DNA of 21,245 bases from positions 1 through 21,245 of IMG/VR virus record IMGVR_UViG_3300009788_002525; one strand, given 5' to 3'. Of this stretch, positions 7,129 to 14,196 are shown piece by piece. Made by a program: the position numbers and the translations under genes. Each line of letters starts with the position of its first letter. Position 1 is the first letter of the stretch. The stretch comes from a virus. The notes beneath the pieces are model-generated. The model worked only from the letters and a program-made list of their open reading frames with translations, searched no databases and had not been told where the DNA came from.

Positions 7129-8313
7129 TTAGAGAATTTCAATTACAGTATTTTTAATTCCAGGAATTGCCGGTTCGATATGTATACCTCTCCACATTAT
7201 CCCTTGCGGTGCAGTTACAACCCAAGTCATTCCAATTTGATCAAGCTCACCAAGTATAACTCCTTGAGGTACATTGCACAATTCACATGTATCACCAATG
7301 CATCCTTCATAGCATGGCTCTATACTTTGTGTTCTAGGATTGCCACCATTAATTGAAACTGCAGTAACATCTCCACTTGCAATATACTGATTAATTTGTG
7401 GATCAGTTTCTATAACTAACATCTGTATTTCTTTTCTTATTGGACCATATTCTGAATCGGGAATAATTCCACCTGTTGCATAATCAGGGTTGTGATTAAT
7501 GTCCATGTTTCTACCTACTGCGGTTCTAGCCATTGCGTTTAATTCCTTTCCTGCTAACTTTCTGCGGTATTCTTCTCCCTCACTTCTATGATCTGTAATT
7601 GTCTCACTTGCAGCTCTTATCAAATATAATACACCATTATTATTAATCGCAGTCTCTTTTGCTTTTGTAAGATAGTCTTCTGAGAGCCACTGCATTTGGT
7701 GTCTGATTTTTCCAATTGTTTCTTTTATGGTATTTCTGTCTTCAGGTATAGTCTCGTTAAACTGACCGCTAGGTTCTATAATTATTGGAGGTATGCTAAT
7801 GTCTACCATTTGTGATTGCTCTATTGGGTAACGCCATTCAGGAATTGATTTGTGAAAGTTAAATCCCTCTACTCCTACACTTGGAGGCTCTGAGTTTATT
7901 TCATTTCCAGTAGCCACCCAATTGGCAGAATCTTCTGCTGGAAAATTTGTAACATCATATGTATTTGATTTTATTCCAATACTGTTAGTATCAGGTGTTG
8001 GGTTGTTTGGATATGGGTTTTTGTTTGGTGTGGGAAATGGTTGTGTATATGGTGTGTTTGGTTGAATTATTGGTGGCTCACTTGATGCTGGAATTAAATC
8101 AAGATTGATGTTACCTGCCAAGTCTACTCCAGTTATTGGCACTCCCCAAGGGATGGCATATTTGGGATTTGGATAGTCTGTAAATTCTGCCTCTACAGCT
8201 CTACTCCTTTCAGGTTCTGGTATTCCTCTGTCTTCTAGTTCTTTATAGCGCAGTTGCTTTTGTTTCTGTATAGTATTTTTATCTAGGATTAAGAGATCTT
8301 TTTCTTCTGACAT
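7129..8313 (-). CDS. Unknown head-region protein with C-terminal Cys cluster
   Basis: I chose the second ATG (8313, 394 residues) because AGGGG lies six nt before it; the ATG at 8319 overlaps that site. The N-terminal 60 residues are charged and helical. A segment at about 75-115 is rich in Pro, Asn and Thr and probably disordered. A long helical part follows with RHQMQWLSEDYLTKAKETAINNN and REAxGRNM-like sequence. Near the C-terminus, four cysteines form C-x3-C-x4-C-x2-C (about residues 334-346), a likely metal site or disulfide cluster, followed by a beta-rich end. Phages often encode a head-morphogenesis protein or prohead protease in this place, but I see no catalytic motif of either. Expression probably depends on the portal operon. 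Confidence 0.6.
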   Translation of the reverse strand: MSEEKDLLILDKNTIQKQKQLRYKELEDRGIPEPERSRAVEAEFTDYPNPKYAIPWGVPITGVDLAGNINLDLIPASSEPPIIQPNTPYTQPFPTPNKNPYPNNPTPDTNSIGIKSNTYDVTNFPAEDSANWVATGNEINSEPPSVGVEGFNFHKSIPEWRYPIEQSQMVDISIPPIIIEPSGQFNETIPEDRNTIKETIGKIRHQMQWLSEDYLTKAKETAINNNGVLYLIRAASETITDHRSEGEEYRRKLAGKELNAMARTAVGRNMDINHNPDYATGGIIPDSEYGPIRKEIQMLVIETDPQINQYIASGDVTAVSINGGNPRTQSIEPCYEGCIGDTCELCNVPQGVILGELDQIGMTWVVTAPQGIMWRGIHIEPAIPGIKNTVIEIL

Positions 8314-8453
8314 TCGCATCCCCTTTGTAAGCTAGCTTCTATAATCTGTTTAGTAATACTCTCTTCTATTGATGCAGTACAAATAGCATAAGCAGAGTCT
8401 ACTCCTTTCTCTCCTTTTATTTTATCTACACATCTATCTAATTTTTCTGGCAT
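8289..8453 (-). CDS. 54-residue Cys-containing protein (CVDKIK...AYAICTAS type)
   Basis: A short ORF of 54 codons. Its core, RCVDKIKGEKGVDSAYAICTAS, is a motif I recall as recurrent in small phage proteins or protein termini near portal and capsid genes, where it is usually written CVxxV...SAYAICxAS; the role is unknown to me. GGAG lies upstream, and its ATG overlaps the stop of the preceding 39-codon ORF as TAATG. Its 3' end overlaps the next gene by 25 nt in another frame. Further cysteines near the C-terminus (GCEC) lie in the overlap. A recognisable protein motif makes this more than a chance ORF. Confidence 0.7.
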   Translation of the reverse strand: MPEKLDRCVDKIKGEKGVDSAYAICTASIEESITKQIIEASLQRGCECQKKKIS

Positions 8454-8572
8454 TATCTCCACATCTCCAAATTATCTTTACTAATACAACGTATCGGAAC
8501 CTCTTGTGAATCCACAGATATGAATACTTTGATGTTAGGATTTGAAATAATTCGTATTGTTATTCGATTCAT
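8453..8572 (-). CDS. 39-residue small protein, coupled to portal
   Basis: This ORF encodes a 39-residue beta-prone peptide beginning MNRITIRIISNPNIKVF. Its ATG overlaps the portal stop (ATGA) and its TAA overlaps the following ATG (TAATG), so it sits exactly in phase with translational coupling on both sides. No motif is recognised, and it has one cysteine. The precise joints are the main reason to accept it as a gene. Confidence 0.5.
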   Translation of the reverse strand: MNRITIRIISNPNIKVFISVDSQEVPIRCISKDNLEMWR

Positions 8573-10236
8573 TTCTTTTTCCCCTTTGTTCCATAGTTTC
8601 GTCCATACTCAAAGTCTTGTGATACATCTGATTGGAAATAATCACTAGGAATCATACCATCACCCCTTACGTCGGTCATCATATCATCATATATTGGATC
8701 ATCCATTGGAGGGCTACCCATTGTTTGGTTGTTAAATTGTGGTTCTACTTCTCCACCTCCAATATCGCTTTGTGGTAAGTTCTCATCTGGTTTATTATCT
8801 AGATTTTCTAATGCTGCAGTACCTTCAGGATCATTATACATGTTATTGATATTTTGTGCAACATCATCATTAATTGGAACCCCAGCCATCTTATACATTT
8901 CAATTAGTGGTTTTGTGTTCTGCATTAAAATTGGGTTTTGTTGATAAGAGTCTATTAATTTGATTAGTTCTTCTACAGGAATGTCCTTTTTCTCTATTGT
9001 ACCAAAGTTAAGATCAAACTTTACTTCTTTCCAATCTATAGGGATTAATCCATCCAGATACATATCACCCAAATATGGATTAGCTTCATACCAAGGCTTG
9101 AATAGTTTCTTTGCGATTTGAGTTTTTACACTTATGGTAAATGCAGATAATCCACTCTCTGATTCTTCTTTAGCTGTTTCGGCATTTGCAAATGAATGTG
9201 ATGTTTCTGATCCTTGTTTTCCTGAAAAGTCATTGAGAGCTTTCATAATAGGGGAAGAAACTGTCTCAATGAATTCTTGTGGATTAAATGTTCGTGTATT
9301 TGTACCTAATTCCTGTATATCTAATTTCGTTCCTGCTACCAAGTCTTGACCTATTTGCAATTGGTCCACAAATGATTGTAGTTGATTTCTTTCATCCTCA
9401 CTAGCTCCTGGAGCAGTATAGACATTTCTAGTAACATATCTTTGTGATGCCATTTGCATGATAAACTCTATTGCATATTTTCTATTCAGCATTGATGGTA
9501 GTGTGACTTGCTGTACATCATCACCACTAATCACCATATCAAATATTCTCTCAGATGTGGCAGCTACTCCAAAGCCTGTACCAAATGCAGAAGCATCTAC
9601 TGGATTCCATTTAAAGTGGATAATCTCACCTGGGTTGTGATACCCTTGGTACTCTGTTCCTCTAAACTCATACTTGTATGGTTGACGTTGTCTGTCCCAC
9701 CATATCCTAGCAAATGATGATATTGGAATATGCATTAAATCATCCATTGATCTTACATTTGCAATTCCCATTCGTGGCTTCCATACAGAGTTGCCATACC
9801 ATAACAACTCCTTAATCAGTATAGTATCAAATGTATCAAACTCTATATCATGTGAAAAGTTTTCTAGGTATTCAGTTAATTCCTGGGTAGCAGTCTTTAT
9901 GTAATGCTCTCCTCCTGTAACTTGTGAAGATAATCTATTAATCACTAATTGAACGTCTTCATCAATTTGTAATGGTAATGCCTGTGTACTAAATAGAATT
10001 GCAGGAGTATCAAATGTTTTTGAGGTATAACCTTCTCTACTATATGCGCCAACTGTAGATAGTTCTGGTCCCCATACAGGTTGAGACATGCCAGGAGATA
10101 GTTCACTTATTGGAATGCTCATTTGGTGCTTTAATGATTGTAGAGATAGTGATGGTAGATTCTTGTTTGGAGGTGGAGTATAACTAGAAGGTTGAATAAA
10201 TTTAGCAATGTTACTTCGAATGCCTCGCCAATTCAC
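8569..10236 (-). CDS. Portal protein
   Basis: The portal forms the dodecameric channel at the capsid vertex through which the terminase drives DNA. The region around FDTILIKELLWYGNSVWKPRMG, YHNPGEIIHFKWNPVDASAFGTGFG and the later ELGTNTRTFNPQEFIETVSSPIMKALNDF...ETSHSFANAE stretch follows the phage portal fold in order: wing, stem and crown entry. The C-terminal 90 residues are acidic, Asn/Pro-rich and probably disordered. The reading frame extends to a TTG at 10257, but that start would lie only three bases from the promoter box. The GTG at 10236 is 24 bp from the box, the same distance as in the other late units, giving a 555-residue protein with a leaderless start. It is preceded by the zinc micro-protein and terminase. 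Confidence 0.85.
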   Translation of the reverse strand: MNWRGIRSNIAKFIQPSSYTPPPNKNLPSLSLQSLKHQMSIPISELSPGMSQPVWGPELSTVGAYSREGYTSKTFDTPAILFSTQALPLQIDEDVQLVINRLSSQVTGGEHYIKTATQELTEYLENFSHDIEFDTFDTILIKELLWYGNSVWKPRMGIANVRSMDDLMHIPISSFARIWWDRQRQPYKYEFRGTEYQGYHNPGEIIHFKWNPVDASAFGTGFGVAATSERIFDMVISGDDVQQVTLPSMLNRKYAIEFIMQMASQRYVTRNVYTAPGASEDERNQLQSFVDQLQIGQDLVAGTKLDIQELGTNTRTFNPQEFIETVSSPIMKALNDFSGKQGSETSHSFANAETAKEESESGLSAFTISVKTQIAKKLFKPWYEANPYLGDMYLDGLIPIDWKEVKFDLNFGTIEKKDIPVEELIKLIDSYQQNPILMQNTKPLIEMYKMAGVPINDDVAQNINNMYNDPEGTAALENLDNKPDENLPQSDIGGGEVEPQFNNQTMGSPPMDDPIYDDMMTDVRGDGMIPSDYFQSDVSQDFEYGRNYGTKGKKK

Positions 10237-10258
10237 AACTAAAGCGCCCTTTGGCAAA

Positions 10259-10423
10259 TTATATGCATTTTAATAAATTATCTTGTTTTTTACGATATTC
10301 TTCTGTCAGAGGATTCTTTGAGCATTTAGAGCATAATTGATAGTCATCCCAACAACCTGTATGTCTAGGGGTGCGAACAACTTTTTTACATCTAGTTCCT
10401 GAGCGGTATCCTAAGCATTGCAC
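10259..10423 (-). CDS. 54-residue zinc-binding micro-protein
   Basis: A 54-codon ORF starting with GTG, between terminase and portal. Cysteines at positions 3, 12, 24, 31 and 34, the last two as CSKC, could form a zinc-binding knuckle. It is basic in the first 20 residues (RSGTRCKKVVRTPRH) and again near the C-terminus, so nucleic-acid binding is possible. A TATA-like ATTAATAAAAC at 10444-10454 lies about 21 bp before the GTG, so it may be leaderless. Its stop codon lies inside the portal promoter box. The family is not recognised. Confidence 0.5.
   Translation of the reverse strand: MQCLGYRSGTRCKKVVRTPRHTGCWDDYQLCSKCSKNPLTEEYRKKQDNLLKCI
10260..10271 (-). promoter_or_regulatory. Late-type promoter box AAAATGCATATA
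   Basis: The minus-strand box overlaps the stop codon of the upstream zinc micro-protein. It is 24 bp from the GTG at 10236, which decides the portal start. Confidence 0.75.
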
Positions 10424-10443
10424 GACATTATTAATAATTCAGT

Positions 10444-10454
10444 GTTTTATTAAT
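10444..10454 (-). promoter_or_regulatory. TATA-like box upstream of zinc micro-protein
   Basis: The minus-strand ATTAATAAAAC lies about 21 bp before the GTG at 10423, in the 65 bp gap behind terminase. It lacks the ATGCAT core of the late boxes. Confidence 0.35.
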
Positions 10455-10488
10455 AACTCTTATGAATAATTACTGTTAACCTTAATAA

Positions 10489-12363
10489 CTATCTTCTACG
10501 CTTAACTACACTTAACTTGAAGGCACCTGGATCATAATTATCAAATGCAATAAATGCATGAATTAATGCAGATACTTCATCCCAATAGTGCTCGTATAGT
10601 TTCTCAGGCTTTTGTCTTTTGTCGCCTTCTGATTTCATACCTAGTGTATCATCTTCTAGATCGGCTCTCTTTATTTTTAGCAATCCCTGTTCGAGTGAAT
10701 CTACATCATGGGGATTCTCATGTGGGATTACTAGTTTGGGTGATGCCTTTTCTTTGTTTGTTGGATCAGTAATATTTGGTATGGTTGATTTGATTATCTG
10801 AATTAAATCATCTACTCGCTCTGTTTTATGTACTGATAGATATGGATTCTTTACACCAAATTTCTTCTCATCATAGTCTACATCCATTTGATAGGTGTGT
10901 GTTTCTTCTTTTAGATTGCCTAGTGTAAATACACCTTTTACTTTACTTTTACCCAACCCTTTAATTTCTGATTCTGGCAGACCATCTTGTAATATTTTAA
11001 CACCAGACTTTCCAAAACCCAAATCTGCTGCAGTGTTATCCACATGGTATTTACTAATTAATGGGATTAGATCCAAGGCTTCCTCTGTGTCTGAACGTTC
11101 TGTAAGGAATTTCTTTTGGTAAGCTAATTGAAAATGTTTGGGTGAGTATTGGTTTCCTTTGAAACATAAAAGAACAGTAAAGACAGTATATGATTTACCG
11201 GATTTGTTAGATCCCCAATCAATACCGGCTGTTACATACATGTCATTACCATGTTTTTCTTTAAGCGCTTTGATTTCATTTGGAGTGAGAAAACCTATTT
11301 TACTATCATAACACTTTCTAATCATGTTTAGTGTGAGTGGTCTACCTCTAGCTGCATAGAACCATCCCTTACAGTGAGCTTGAAACAAATCATCTGATTC
11401 ATGAATCTCTTGATACTCTACTGAATCTTGTATCTCCATCTTATACTTTGTACAATCAGATATGGTTAGTGGTATGGTTGCAAATATCTCTTGAGGGAAA
11501 TGATAGATCTTGTAGGTTGACACCCCCGAAGTAGGAGAGTGAATCTTTCGAATCGTCCCTCTTAGAATGTCTGAGGTTTCCTCGGGGGTGTTGATTATTG
11601 TTCCATCCTCATCGAATTTTAGTTTATTTCTCCAGCCTTGATTAGCCCATACTCTACCAGTCGCTGAGTCAACATAGTCAGATTTGTCATCATACACCCA
11701 GTCGTATATCTCAGCTTCTCTAGTTATTAGATCATGCCAGGAGCTGCCTTCCTCTCCACCAATACCAAACATGATTAGTGGTCCTTTCTTTGCTCGGATG
11801 GTGTGCATTGCCACTCTTAATTTTGTTAGGTCTTGTTTCTGAACTTCATCCATTACTAGAATCCAGAATGTCAGTCCCTCTACCTTTGCATAGTTGTGTT
11901 GTGAATGTCTAAAATATATTCGAGAATGGTTAGTTAGTTTTATGGTCTTTACATTTGCCCTACCATGCGGAAGAAATGGTATTAAGTGTGGATTGGCTAA
12001 AAATCCTCCTTCTCTAACTCTCTCTGTGGAGAATGCTTCAAGAGAATCTGGATCATGCACTACATAACCTGCTGCTTTAAATGGACCAGTAGTAGGAATA
12101 TACATTAGATGGTCTGTGGCTGTTGTGGATTTGTACACTTGCCTACCACAGATAGCTCCTTTTCTCATGTGAGGATCCAAATAGAATTCCTTCCAGAATG
12201 GAATGAGATCAAAGTTTCTAGGCTCGCCTCCAACATTTGGTCTATACTTTTGCACCCATTCCCAAACATTACTAGCCTCTAAGTTATTGATATTTGGATT
12301 ATCTATCTCATCTAGTTGTTGCTCTATCTGTTCTAGTCGATAGTCAAATGTGTGATTAGGCAT
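10489..12363 (-). CDS. terL: Terminase large subunit
   Basis: A 624-residue DNA-packaging motor with the expected two domains. The N-terminal ATPase has a Walker A-like GRQVYKST (residues 73-80) and a Walker B ILVMDE (168-173). The C-terminal RNase H-like nuclease has acidic residues in TAGIDWGS (Asp 382), NTAADLGFGKSG (Asp 447) and WDEVSALIHAF (about Asp 595). The length is typical. Its ATG overlaps the stop of a 37-codon zinc ORF by TAATG, and it is the last gene of a packaging operon starting at 13396 or a little upstream. The Walker A is of the phage type GRxxxKST rather than the strict GxxxxGKT form. Confidence 0.95.
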   Translation of the reverse strand: MPNHTFDYRLEQIEQQLDEIDNPNINNLEASNVWEWVQKYRPNVGGEPRNFDLIPFWKEFYLDPHMRKGAICGRQVYKSTTATDHLMYIPTTGPFKAAGYVVHDPDSLEAFSTERVREGGFLANPHLIPFLPHGRANVKTIKLTNHSRIYFRHSQHNYAKVEGLTFWILVMDEVQKQDLTKLRVAMHTIRAKKGPLIMFGIGGEEGSSWHDLITREAEIYDWVYDDKSDYVDSATGRVWANQGWRNKLKFDEDGTIINTPEETSDILRGTIRKIHSPTSGVSTYKIYHFPQEIFATIPLTISDCTKYKMEIQDSVEYQEIHESDDLFQAHCKGWFYAARGRPLTLNMIRKCYDSKIGFLTPNEIKALKEKHGNDMYVTAGIDWGSNKSGKSYTVFTVLLCFKGNQYSPKHFQLAYQKKFLTERSDTEEALDLIPLISKYHVDNTAADLGFGKSGVKILQDGLPESEIKGLGKSKVKGVFTLGNLKEETHTYQMDVDYDEKKFGVKNPYLSVHKTERVDDLIQIIKSTIPNITDPTNKEKASPKLVIPHENPHDVDSLEQGLLKIKRADLEDDTLGMKSEGDKRQKPEKLYEHYWDEVSALIHAFIAFDNYDPGAFKLSVVKRRR

Positions 12364-12476
12364 TAAAGAACATTTTTTCCAAATTTTCTCCAGCCTTCAC
12401 ACTCTTCTGGAGTATGTCTAGATGCTCTTACATCATATCCACATTCTTCACATTTGATATAGGTATGTAATTCCAT
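12363..12476 (-). CDS. 37-residue zinc finger micro-protein
   Basis: A 37-codon ORF with CEEC (Cys 9 and Cys 12), His 21 and Cys 26, a C2HC pattern sufficient for one zinc ion, in a sequence containing KCEECGYDVRASRHTPEEC. It is joined to both neighbours by TAATG overlaps, including terL. The protein is too short for family recognition. Possible roles are a packaging cofactor or a DNA/RNA-binding peptide; the sequence supports only metal binding. Confidence 0.55.
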   Translation of the reverse strand: MELHTYIKCEECGYDVRASRHTPEECEGWRKFGKNVL

Positions 12477-12616
12477 TATTTGTATTTCTCCTGTACACGT
12501 AGCCAAGCCCTATTCTTATCTAGAGTATTTTGTATGAGTTGCATCATTGGCTTTGCAAGTGTATCCTTTAGATTATTTTGATGTATGAATCTAGTTAAAA
12601 ATCCACCATCAAACAT
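12476..12616 (-). CDS. 46-residue small helical protein
   Basis: A 46-codon ORF, mainly helical and amphipathic (LAKPMMQLIQNTLDKNRAWLRVQEKY), with no cysteines. GGAG lies ten nt upstream, and both ends overlap neighbouring genes by TAATG. The family is not recognised. The packing of the operon and the shared direction make it likely to be translated. Confidence 0.5.
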   Translation of the reverse strand: MFDGGFLTRFIHQNNLKDTLAKPMMQLIQNTLDKNRAWLRVQEKYK

Positions 12617-12819
12617 TATTCCCAACTCTCCTTAATTTTAGTTACCCAGCATTTAGGGTTGGAGCATTTGTACATTTTACTAGTAGGTGCATATGATTGT
12701 CCTGTTGTGCTGCCAGTGAATGTTAGGTTTTGCACTGTGCTAGTAACAGATTCTATTTCTGGTGATTGAATTGGTAAGACGTCTATCTCTCCATCACATT
12801 CAGGACATTTCTCTATCAT
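12616..12819 (-). CDS. Zinc ribbon protein, packaging operon
   Basis: A 67-residue protein with CPEC at residues 5-8 and a second Cys pair, CSNPKC (52-57), separated by a Ser/Thr-rich loop of about 40 residues, which is a zinc-ribbon layout. The start overlaps the upstream stop as ATGA. Small zinc ribbons upstream of terminase genes may act in DNA recognition or as transcription factors. The sequence shows the metal site, but the role is not known. Confidence 0.65.
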   Translation of the reverse strand: MIEKCPECDGEIDVLPIQSPEIESVTSTVQNLTFTGSTTGQSYAPTSKMYKCSNPKCWVTKIKESWE

Positions 12820-13082
12820 CTGTAATCCTCATCCGTTTTTAATGAAATTCCTGAATGATTTGATCCTTTTAGAATCTCTCTTGCTTTAATGGTAAATATT
12901 TTAGTCTCTTCTTCTGCTTCTTTTTCAAACTCTTCTAACTCTTTAAGAGTTAAGTTCAACTCAAAATCGTAATTATATCTAGTTAATATCACCGAAAAAT
13001 CCTCAATGTTAGAGGGATCTCGAAATGTTGTCATGGCAAATCCTCTCATTAAAAGGAATTTTTCTCTGTTTGTAAATGTCAT
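12816..13082 (-). CDS. Unknown protein, packaging operon
   Basis: An 88-residue acidic, helical protein. Residues 40-70 (LNLTLKELEEFEKEAEEETKIF) could form a coiled coil. No cysteines and no known motif are seen. It overlaps by 4 nt both the putative small terminase upstream and the zinc ribbon gene downstream. It could be a packaging accessory protein. Confidence 0.55.
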   Translation of the reverse strand: MTFTNREKFLLMRGFAMTTFRDPSNIEDFSVILTRYNYDFELNLTLKELEEFEKEAEEETKIFTIKAREILKGSNHSGISLKTDEDYR

Positions 13083-13396
13083 CTGTACTGCTCCAATTGT
13101 GGCTCTTCAAACATTCTCATGTTAATTGGTAATTGTGAGTTTTTTAGTTTCTCTTCTATTGCTTTGAGTCTCTTTTCTTGCTTGTATGATTTGGATATTG
13201 AAGAATTTGTTTGAGCCAAGAATGCAGCAGACTTTGCAAGATTGGTAAGATAATCTATAGTGTCTTCTTCTGATCTATCCACATCTGGTTCAGTCTCTCC
13301 TTCACTTAATATCATAAATCTAGATACCAATACATCATACATTTTATTAACACCATCAAACATATGTTCCATCTCTGATTTGCCTACACTAGCCAT
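13079..13396 (-). CDS. Putative terminase small subunit
   Basis: A 105-residue helical protein heading the packaging operon. The N-terminal half (EMEHMFDGVNKMYDVLVSRFMIL) and the C-terminal half (SKSYKQEKRLKAIEEKLKNS) are both amphipathic helices, and the second is basic and suited to oligomerisation. Small terminases are small helical ring-forming proteins placed upstream of terL; only position and composition support that name here, and no helix-turn-helix is obvious. A TATA-like GTATTTAAA (plus-strand reading) lies 22 bp before the ATG, so transcription may start here without a leader. Confidence 0.45.
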   Translation of the reverse strand: MASVGKSEMEHMFDGVNKMYDVLVSRFMILSEGETEPDVDRSEEDTIDYLTNLAKSAAFLAQTNSSISKSYKQEKRLKAIEEKLKNSQLPINMRMFEEPQLEQYR

Positions 13397-13485
13397 AATT
13401 CAAATTTTAGTTTACTCGTATTTAAAGGAGAGGTGTAGGGGAGTTCATTTTTTAAAAATATATATACAGTTTGTTTATAATACAT
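13384..13485 (-). CDS. Possible 33-residue micro-protein ahead of the packaging operon
   Basis: An ORF of 33 codons (MYYKQTVYIFLKNELPYTSP and on) whose ATG overlaps the stop of an 18-codon ORF as TAATG, with GGGTGA seven nt upstream. It ends 13 nt inside the putative small terminase gene. Tyr, Phe and Leu are common, but it is not clearly transmembrane. It could equally be a leader whose translation affects the next start. Weak evidence. Confidence 0.3.
   Translation of the reverse strand: MYYKQTVYIFLKNELPYTSPLNTSKLKFELWLV
13418..13426 (-). promoter_or_regulatory. TATA-like box of the packaging operon
   Basis: The minus-strand TTTAAATAC lies 22 bp upstream of the ATG at 13396 and is preceded by a purine/pyrimidine stretch that could hold a BRE. 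It differs from the late boxes. Confidence 0.5.
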
Positions 13486-13541
13486 TATACATTCACCCAA
13501 TTGATTATGTTGTCACACATGCTTAGTTGGGTAGAATTCAT
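13485..13541 (-). CDS. Possible 18-residue leader ORF
   Basis: Encodes MNSTQLSMCDNIINWVNV. The TAA overlaps the ATG of the 33-codon ORF. A TATA-like TATTAATAA lies about 21 bp upstream. Support comes from the joint and spacing only. Confidence 0.25.
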   Translation of the reverse strand: MNSTQLSMCDNIINWVNV

Positions 13542-13568
13542 TTTATATTGTTTAAAGGAATTATTAAT

Positions 13569-13593
13569 AAAAAAAGAGAGGGATTAATCCTCT
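13569..13593 (-). terminator. Hairpin and T-tract terminator
   Basis: On the minus strand, AGAGG, a 7-nt loop and CCTCT are followed within two bases by seven T residues, directly after the stop of the gene at 13592. It separates the replication genes from the packaging operon. Confidence 0.45.
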
Positions 13594-14074
13594 AGAGGTC
13601 TGCGATGTCTTTGTCTATTGTTTCTTTGATTAAAGAACGGATAAACACACATTGAGTTTCAACTATAGGATCATCCATCAAGTCTGTAACTACCATTGAA
13701 TAATGTTTCAGTAATCCATCTACTATCTTTTGATTCTCTATGTCTTTGTCAGTTCTAGGAGGGCGTTGCATTAATTTTGAGAAATTCAGTCCATCTACTT
13801 TCTTTCTTAGTGAAGTTAGTTCTTCCTGTGTGTGTTTCTCTTGACCTAACTTCCATTCGTCTAGTTTTAGAATGTCTTTTGGTTCCATAACAATAACAGT
13901 TGACCTAAGATTGTCATTTTCCTCCAATAAGATAGTGAGTTTATTATCATGAAGGGCAAAACCAGAGAGGGGTAGCATATCCACGCATCTTGGTTCTACT
14001 ATATTTTCAATATTATCATTATGTAGAGATGCATTATAAGTTCCTATTTTGTTTGGGTTTTTTTCTAATTTCAT
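13592..14074 (-). CDS. Unknown protein between nuclease and packaging genes
   Basis: A 160-residue protein without a recognised family. The first 75 residues are beta-rich (GFALHDNKLTILLEEND, RSTVIVMEPKDIL), and the rest is helical and charged (QEELTSLRKKVDGLNFSKLM, then KIVDGLLKHYSMVVTDLMD). Two cysteines are far apart. A GAGG lies 14 nt before this ATG but seven nt before an out-of-frame ATG at 14081, so translation initiation may be indirect. The 122 bp upstream holds no other ORF I can support. The position next to the PD-(D/E)XK nuclease suggests DNA metabolism, but this is a guess. Confidence 0.55.
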   Translation of the reverse strand: MKLEKNPNKIGTYNASLHNDNIENIVEPRCVDMLPLSGFALHDNKLTILLEENDNLRSTVIVMEPKDILKLDEWKLGQEKHTQEELTSLRKKVDGLNFSKLMQRPPRTDKDIENQKIVDGLLKHYSMVVTDLMDDPIVETQCVFIRSLIKETIDKDIADL

Positions 14075-14196
14075 TTTTCATCACACTTCCTCACTTGCGG
14101 ATCATAGCAGAGGTGATTTGGTTTCAGATTGTTACGCAGAAGATATGACTATCGCCTTTGTTTGGTCTGATAGAATTACTAGAAAGTGGTTGTTAA

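Noticed and set aside
13260-13526. 88-codon plus-strand ORF over the putative small terminase and the gap beside it
   Set aside because: It crosses the promoter region of the packaging operon and shows no motif; it is better explained as a chance frame.
14075-14196. Gene or RNA in the 122 bp gap before the 160-residue gene
   Set aside because: No ORF with a start signal, no tRNA fold and no clear promoter could be supported on either strand.
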